A DNA stretch of 64,000 nucleotides from Candidatus Thorarchaeota archaeon (GTDB taxonomy: Archaea; Asgardarchaeota; Thorarchaeia; Thorarchaeales; Thorarchaeaceae), in NCBI GenBank assembly GCA_020348985.1, contig CP070761.1, positions 1,521,249 to 1,585,248 of the forward strand, in the 5' to 3' direction. The notes beneath the pieces are model-generated. The model was given only the letters and a program-made list of their open reading frames with translations. It was not told the origin of the DNA and did no database searches. Made by a program: the position numbers and the translations under genes. This document shows positions 59,991 to 64,000 of this stretch, in pieces (within the stretch, counting starts at the first letter, position 1; the number at the start of each line of letters is the position of its first letter).

Positions 59991-61190
59991 ATGTACGATG
60001 TTGTCGTTGTAGGAGCAGGACCGGCTGGCTCTACGGCGGCAATGTACCTAGCCAAGATGGGTTTCGATGTCTGCCTCATCGATAGACAGCAATTCCCGAG
60101 AGACAAGCCGTGTGGTGGCGGCTTTGGCCTGGAACTCCTTAATGAGTTTCCTTGGCTGGGAAGAAGGTCGGATGAATTTCTCTCGGTTATCTGCAAGAGA
60201 GGAGTGGCTCATTCCCCGAACAGAGTTCATACATTGAAGTCTGATGTAGATCTCGCAGTTGCCCAAAGAACGGACTTCGACAAAGCAATTTATGAATCAG
60301 CACTGGAGCACGGCGCAGACATTCACACACCTCACAGAGTGAAAAACATCTCAACAAGGAACCACAGCGTTCTAGTGTCCACAGCAAGAGGTAAGCAATT
60401 CGAGACTCGAGTTTTGGTTGGCGCTGATGGCGTCAACAGTCTTGTTGTCCGTGAATTGGGTTTGCAGAGCAGATGGCCAAAAGGGTCTACAGTCCCGTGC
60501 AACGTCGTAGAAATTCCGGCGAAGATTAGCCAGATAATCGACCTATACGGAGAAGAAAGGGAGTACCACTTCTTTGCAGATGTTGGTGGTCTCCCTGGCT
60601 ACGGATGGATATTCCCGAAAAAAGAAACTGTGAATGTCGGCATGGGAGCTATAGATACACACTCTGCAGGCCTGCCTCGCAAGTTCAGAGCATTCATCCG
60701 AATGCTTCAGAGAGATGGATATCTAATGGAGAAAGTCGATTTGACAGGAGTCCAAGGTGGTCTTGTTCCCATCAAAGGGCCGATTTCTAGGACGTATGCA
60801 AACCGCTGCCTGCTAGTGGGCGATTCAGCCGGAATGGTCAATCCCTTGACTGGAGGAGGAATCGCTCTAGCAATGAGAGCGGCTAAAATAGCGGCCTCCA
60901 CGCTTGAGACAAGCCTTGAGAATGACTCTCTTTCCGAGCAGCATCTCTCTGTGTATCAAAGGAAATGGACCAGCGATTTCGGAAGCAAAATGCGGACTCT
61001 GCTTCTGGCCCAGAGAGTCGCTACTTCGAGCATACTTGACTTGCTGTTCGTAATAGCCAGTCGAGATGAGGTAATCACAGAGATGGTTGGGAGCTCATTC
61101 TCAGAGGCATCTGAACCATCGTTTGATGTGTTCAGTCTCGCAATCCGAGCTGCATTGGTCTGTATCCGAAGTGCCTTCCATATGGGCTAG
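59991..61190 (+). CDS. Geranylgeranyl reductase family FAD-dependent oxidoreductase
   Basis: About 399 residues. The FAD-binding Rossmann motif VVVGAGPAGSTAAMYLA starts near residue 5. FPRDKPCGGGF is the hallmark of the geranylgeranyl reductase family. The second FAD motif is LVGDSAGMVNPLTGGGIALAM near residue 280. Archaeal members saturate the isoprenoid chains of membrane lipids, with F420H2 or ferredoxin as donor in some. ATG 59991 follows GGTGG by 5 nt; the frame is open to GTG 59913, which adds an unlikely 26-residue tail. It is divergent from the 529-residue membrane protein. Confidence 0.9.
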   Translation: MYDVVVVGAGPAGSTAAMYLAKMGFDVCLIDRQQFPRDKPCGGGFGLELLNEFPWLGRRSDEFLSVICKRGVAHSPNRVHTLKSDVDLAVAQRTDFDKAIYESALEHGADIHTPHRVKNISTRNHSVLVSTARGKQFETRVLVGADGVNSLVVRELGLQSRWPKGSTVPCNVVEIPAKISQIIDLYGEEREYHFFADVGGLPGYGWIFPKKETVNVGMGAIDTHSAGLPRKFRAFIRMLQRDGYLMEKVDLTGVQGGLVPIKGPISRTYANRCLLVGDSAGMVNPLTGGGIALAMRAAKIAASTLETSLENDSLSEQHLSVYQRKWTSDFGSKMRTLLLAQRVATSSILDLLFVIASRDEVITEMVGSSFSEASEPSFDVFSLAIRAALVCIRSAFHMG

Positions 61191-61194
61191 GACA

Positions 61195-61226
61195 GCTGAC
61201 TAGAACACCCAAGGTGACTAGTCAGC
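61195..61226. terminator. Hairpin shared by two convergent genes
   Basis: A perfect 9-bp stem GCTGACTAG/CTAGTCAGC with a 14-nt loop, spanning the 27-nt gap between the reductase stop (61190) and the phosphoribosyltransferase stop (61218). The right arm includes the end of the latter gene. Confidence 0.45.
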
Positions 61227-61778
61227 AGAATCGAGCGCGTCCGTTTCAAGACCTTCAATTAGACAATGGATATCAGGTCGTCCCAGAAGCTTCCGTCGGG
61301 TTTCAGATAGATTATTGATTACACACGAAATACCAACGCATGTTGCACCAAGCTTCTCAAGGACCTTCAGCAATGCTAGAACAGTTGTTCCCTGAATGAG
61401 CCAATCATCGACAATGGCAACACGATCTCCGGGATCAATTGATTCCGTGACGAGCGCCAATCGCCTGTCAGCTAGCCTACTAACGGGCAGCCATTCAACT
61501 CCACGTTTGTAATCCTCCGGAAGATATGCTATAGACCTTGCAGGGACAATTCCACAGCCAAGGTAGTACGCAATTGCACTCCCCAGAGCCAACCCCCGCT
61601 GTTCGATTCCGATGACTTTGTTTGGCTTGAGTTCAAGCAGTGGTTTCGCTAACGCGACAACTGCTTCGTGAAATACCGTAGGGTGCTCAATCAGTCGGCT
61701 AATATCAATGACCGCCTTTCCGGGTTCAGGCCAGTCGTTTATCACTTCAACGTATTCGCGGAAGTCTATGTCTGTCAT
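61218..61778 (-). CDS. Adenine phosphoribosyltransferase-like enzyme
   Basis: 186 residues of the type-I PRTase fold in APRT style: GIEQRGLALGSAIAYYLG, a flexible loop, and the PRPP-binding motif VAIVDDWLIQGTTVLA. In classical APRT the last part reads DDLLATGGT, so TGGT is altered to QGTT here. It would convert a purine base plus PRPP to the nucleotide; base preference is not certain. ATG 61778 with GGGAAAG upstream and a TATA-like box at 61811. Confidence 0.82.
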   Translation of the reverse strand: MTDIDFREYVEVINDWPEPGKAVIDISRLIEHPTVFHEAVVALAKPLLELKPNKVIGIEQRGLALGSAIAYYLGCGIVPARSIAYLPEDYKRGVEWLPVSRLADRRLALVTESIDPGDRVAIVDDWLIQGTTVLALLKVLEKLGATCVGISCVINNLSETRRKLLGRPDIHCLIEGLETDALDSAD

Positions 61779-61810
61779 TGCTTTCCCAAACAGTTGTCGC
61801 CGAAAGCGTG

Positions 61811-61820
61811 AGATATACCT
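61811..61820 (-). promoter_or_regulatory. TATA-like box for the phosphoribosyltransferase gene
   Basis: On the minus strand AGGTATATCT lies 33-42 nt upstream of the ATG at 61778, giving a short leader of roughly 10-15 nt. Confidence 0.5.
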
Positions 61821-61985
61821 TTCTGTGCCGCTGGACTCTATAGAGCAGTCTTTGGGCCCCTTGCTCCCGTTGGCTCAATTTGGTAGGCTTCGGGGTCGGC
61901 CCGGGACTCTTAGGCGAATGGAAGCTCCACGAAACAGTTATGAATCAAGTCCATATTCGCAATCCGTACACGACATGGAGAGGGC

Positions 61986-63251
61986 TTGACTCTGATAGTC
62001 CCAGGCACTACAGTTTCAGTGACCTTGTCACCTGGCTTTGTTGAGATAAGGGATAAGGGCATTGTGAAGAAGAAGATTCTCACGAAGAACAAATCATTCG
62101 AGACTGTGCTGGAGGAAGTTGAGAGCTACTTCAATTACATTGGGAGACGCCTAGCACCTGGATTGTTGAAGGATGTCATGATTAGGATTGGTGTTCCACA
62201 AGTGAAGCTGATTGTGGATGAAAAGGAGCCCGTGTCTATCAAGAAGGAAGAACCCAAACCAAAAGAGCCCAAGGCCTCACCAAGGGTTCCTTCAGAACCA
62301 AAAGTGGAAAAGCCTCCTGCACTGGCTCAACCCGAAGCCAAGCCTGAGATCAAGGCAACACTTGAGGACCAGGAGCTCCTGGATATTGAGTCGGCTTTGT
62401 CGGTGGTAGAATCCTTGAGCGATTCATTCATGACACCCGCAGACATTGGGAATGGAATCCCCGCAGCTCCACCAGAAATTCGCATCGATGTTAAGGGTGC
62501 TGAGGAGATAGCTGCGTCAGTGGGGACACGTCCTACTGTCCCGGAAGTTTCAGCAGTAGCGACTAAGGATGACGTTGCTGATGCAGAAACCATCACGCCG
62601 GCTGAGACTGCTGTTGAAGATGCACCATTGGGGTCGTTTGATCCTGTTCAAGCACTAGAGGAGGCAACTCCAGCCCATGTTGTGAAACCACTAGTGGATC
62701 AGAAGGCAATTATCCTGGGTGAGGAAAACGTCGGAAAAGCAAGTCTGATCAAAGGTGCTACGTTGGGTTCGATTCTAACAGAAGACTTGTCCTCGCCATA
62801 CATCCATGACCGAGTCTTCGAACTCACTAACCATCGTGTCAAGCTTCATGTTTGGTCATTTGACGAAGCCTCTCAGCTAAAGGTGCCACGAGCTGAATTC
62901 TACTCCGACACGGGTGTAGTGATAATTGTCTATTCAGCCGCCGATAGATGGAGTTTCCAGAGCATTGACTTCTGGCTGAAAGAGGCGCTGGTTACTCTTG
63001 ACGCTGTACCTCCACTTGTGATTGTCGGCAACAAATCGGATTTGAGAGACGCAGCAACTCCTGGCCAGCAGCCGGTTTCCAAGGATGAGGGATTCAAACT
63101 GGCGGAAGAGCTAGCAAAGTCACATGGTGGTAACGGCAAGCTGCATCCAGTAGCGTTCATCGAGACTTCCTGCGAAACAGGGGAGGGAGTAGAGGATGTG
63201 TTCAAAACCGCCGCGGAGCTCTCTTTGCGATCCCGGCCGCCTGCAGAATAG
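61986..63251 (+). CDS. Degenerate Ras-like GTPase domain protein with disordered linker
   Basis: 421 residues in three parts. An N-terminal domain of about 75 residues is of unknown type. A Pro/Lys/Glu/Ala-rich linker runs from about 75 to 235. The C-terminal domain has a small-GTPase shape. G1 reads GEENVGKAS (245-253), with Ala252 where Ser/Thr binds magnesium. G3 WDTAGQE is WSFDEAS, so the DxxG is missing. G4 NKSD (349-352) and G5 ETSCETG are kept, as is FQSIDFWLKEAL of the Rab/Ras type. Nucleotide binding may persist, but hydrolysis looks impaired. TTG start at 61986 behind GGAGAGGG. Confidence 0.82.
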   Translation: MTLIVPGTTVSVTLSPGFVEIRDKGIVKKKILTKNKSFETVLEEVESYFNYIGRRLAPGLLKDVMIRIGVPQVKLIVDEKEPVSIKKEEPKPKEPKASPRVPSEPKVEKPPALAQPEAKPEIKATLEDQELLDIESALSVVESLSDSFMTPADIGNGIPAAPPEIRIDVKGAEEIAASVGTRPTVPEVSAVATKDDVADAETITPAETAVEDAPLGSFDPVQALEEATPAHVVKPLVDQKAIILGEENVGKASLIKGATLGSILTEDLSSPYIHDRVFELTNHRVKLHVWSFDEASQLKVPRAEFYSDTGVVIIVYSAADRWSFQSIDFWLKEALVTLDAVPPLVIVGNKSDLRDAATPGQQPVSKDEGFKLAEELAKSHGGNGKLHPVAFIETSCETGEGVEDVFKTAAELSLRSRPPAE

Positions 63252-63280
63252 AGGACTTCTTGCATATGGGCGGAGCAATG

Positions 63281-63290
63281 TTTTATCTTA
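63281..63290 (+). promoter_or_regulatory. TATA-like box upstream of the zinc-finger gene
   Basis: TTTTATCTTA is centred about 25 nt before the ATG at 63309, which would put the transcript start at or next to that ATG, and about 135 nt before the zinc-finger GTG. Confidence 0.45.
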
Positions 63291-63308
63291 TCTGAATCCA
63301 TTGACACT

Positions 63309-63431
63309 ATGCAGGCTGTCGGACTGATTAGCAGAGATGCTAACCACTGGGAACAGTCAAATAGTGCCCCCACACATCCCGAATTGACGCACCATATCCA
63401 ATACGACGACGACGGCCTAAGTGGTGATTAG
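63309..63431 (+). CDS. Possible leaderless 40-residue leader ORF
   Basis: ATG 63309 to TAG 63431 encodes 40 residues, His/Asp-rich at the end (LTHHIQYDDDGLSGD), with no family match. The TATA-like box at 63281 would start transcription at this ATG. Its stop overlaps the GTG of the zinc-finger gene by 11 nt. It could be a translated leader coupling translation, or chance. Confidence 0.3.
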   Translation: MQAVGLISRDANHWEQSNSAPTHPELTHHIQYDDDGLSGD

Positions 63432-63738
63432 CACGGTAGAGTATTGTGAGAGCTGTGGCAAGGAAGCAGAACCCCCAGTTCCGGCCAGGAGGCTCGAAGA
63501 GAGCTTCGCAAACGACGAGAGGAGAAGACTCTGCCTTTGCTTGGATTGTTTCGGAAAGCGCTTCAAGGTTGTCACAAAGAAGAGATCGGGCTATGGTGGC
63601 ACAATATACGAGTTGGAGGACAAGCCGAGTCCTCGGTTCGGCATTGGAAGTAAGACATTCTCTTGCTTGAGATGCGAGTGGGTTGCGTGGACAGACGAGG
63701 GACTGGCAATTCACACACGAAAGAAACACCAATCTTGA
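63421..63738 (+). CDS. Small zinc protein with C-terminal C2H2 finger
   Basis: 105 residues. The N-terminus has CESCGK and CLCLDC, a likely zinc ribbon. The C-terminus FSCLRCEWVAWTDEGLAIHTRKKH is a C2H2 finger (Cys-x2-Cys, 12 residues, His-x4-His). Between them is a short basic, Gly/Tyr-containing loop. DNA, RNA or protein binding is likely. GTG start at 63421 (a second GTG follows); no ribosome site is visible, so it may depend on the upstream small frame. Convergent with the partial gene at the right edge. Confidence 0.75.
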   Translation: MVISTVEYCESCGKEAEPPVPARRLEESFANDERRRLCLCLDCFGKRFKVVTKKRSGYGGTIYELEDKPSPRFGIGSKTFSCLRCEWVAWTDEGLAIHTRKKHQS

Positions 63739-63748
63739 GACAATCAAT

Positions 63749-64000
63749 TCATTGATTGATGGCATATCTGTCTGGTTCTTTTACGATTTCATGTCCGTGG
63801 ACACTGATGCCCTGAACCTTTCTAGCTGCATTCTCGAGCATCCCCATCCTGTAGGCCGCCGTCCGAGGACCAAGACCATGAAGCCAGTCAAGACGGGACA
63901 TGTCTAGTCGGTCATTCTGAGAGAAGTAGACGCGCAGGTCTGATGCTATCGAGTTTGTCCGATCAAACATTGCAGCCGTAAGTCCGGCGCTAGGTGCGCC
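63749..64000 (-). CDS. 3' end of a gene running off the right edge
   Basis: The minus-strand frame is open from the window edge to a TGA at 63749, 84 codons including the stop. An internal ATG at 63970 is possible, but the frame continues upstream (GAPSAGLTAAMFDRTNSIAS), so this is most likely the C-terminus of a longer protein. WLHGLGPRTAAYRMGMLENAARKV is helix-rich. Family not recognised. An 8-bp palindrome (CAATCAAT, 2 nt, ATTGATTG) lies at 63741-63758, at the junction with the convergent gene. Confidence 0.6.
   Translation of the reverse strand, partial: GAPSAGLTAAMFDRTNSIASDLRVYFSQNDRLDMSRLDWLHGLGPRTAAYRMGMLENAARKVQGISVHGHEIVKEPDRYAINQ

Noticed and set aside
61855..61930. A tRNA-like stretch (GCTCAATTTGGTAG resembling a D arm, in a GC-rich context)
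   Set aside because: The D-stem halves do not pair, no T-arm consensus follows at the right distance, and no acceptor stem closes.
1..64000. CRISPR arrays, insertion sequences, integrases, attachment sites or a replication origin
   Set aside because: No regularly spaced repeats, transposase or integrase frames, or clustered origin-type repeats next to a Cdc6/Orc1 gene were seen.

Overview
The window reads as a chromosomal segment of an archaeon, most likely an Asgard archaeon of the Thorarchaeota type (inference). Three things point there. Promoters have archaeal TATA/BRE layout, and Shine-Dalgarno sites precede many TTG and GTG starts. F420/tetrahydromethanopterin enzymes are present (mtd, an FrhB-like protein). 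There is also a scatter of eukaryote-like parts: longin-like proteins, a degenerate Ras-like GTPase and zinc-ribbon proteins. No rRNA, tRNA, CRISPR array, insertion sequence or prophage was found, and coding density is high.

Layout. 1-2264: 5' part of a secreted surface protein running off the left edge. 2.4-5.9 kb: glycogen debranching enzyme divergent from an MFS transporter. 6.0-9.8 kb: translationally coupled NurA-like nuclease and HerA-like ATPase. 9.85-12.0 kb: FrhB-like iron-sulfur protein and a metallo-beta-lactamase-fold hydrolase. 12.0-16.3 kb: lipid/beta-oxidation operon led by a winged-helix gene. 16.4-20.8 kb: THEP1-like NTPase, an Ig-like-repeat surface protein, a zinc-ribbon protein, and mtd. 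20.8-27.5 kb: MFS-HhH fusion, two longin-like/winged-helix paralogues, a membrane DUF362-like protein, and a MinD-like ATPase. 27.6-31.3 kb: SDR, polysaccharide deacetylase, GNAT, M20 peptidase and a 41-residue membrane protein. 31.4-45.5 kb: two M28 peptidases around an aminotransferase, a nitrilase, a glutaminase-fold membrane protein, and a complete peptide-type ABC transporter. 45.5-53.6 kb: ribbon-helix-helix-like protein, RACo, MtrH, an MtmB homologue with no in-frame UAG, a corrinoid protein, an AOR-family oxidoreductase and a 48-residue partner. 53.7-64 kb: membrane proteins, GDPD, ferredoxin, geranylgeranyl-reductase family, APRT-like, GTPase-like and zinc-finger proteins, and a 3' fragment at the right edge.

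The most striking signal is a 47-nt composite promoter element: TGTTCA, 4 nt, TGAACA, 4 nt, TGTTGGGA, 13 AT-rich nt, TGTTCA. It occurs with identical spacing ahead of the aminotransferase, the second M28 peptidase, the nitrilase, the ABC transporter and the corrinoid methyltransferase operon. A sixth, degenerate copy lies upstream of the ribbon-helix-helix-like gene. This suggests one regulon joining peptide/amine uptake and breakdown to corrinoid-dependent methyl transfer into the tetrahydropterin C1 pathway. The ribbon-helix-helix-like protein is the obvious candidate regulator.
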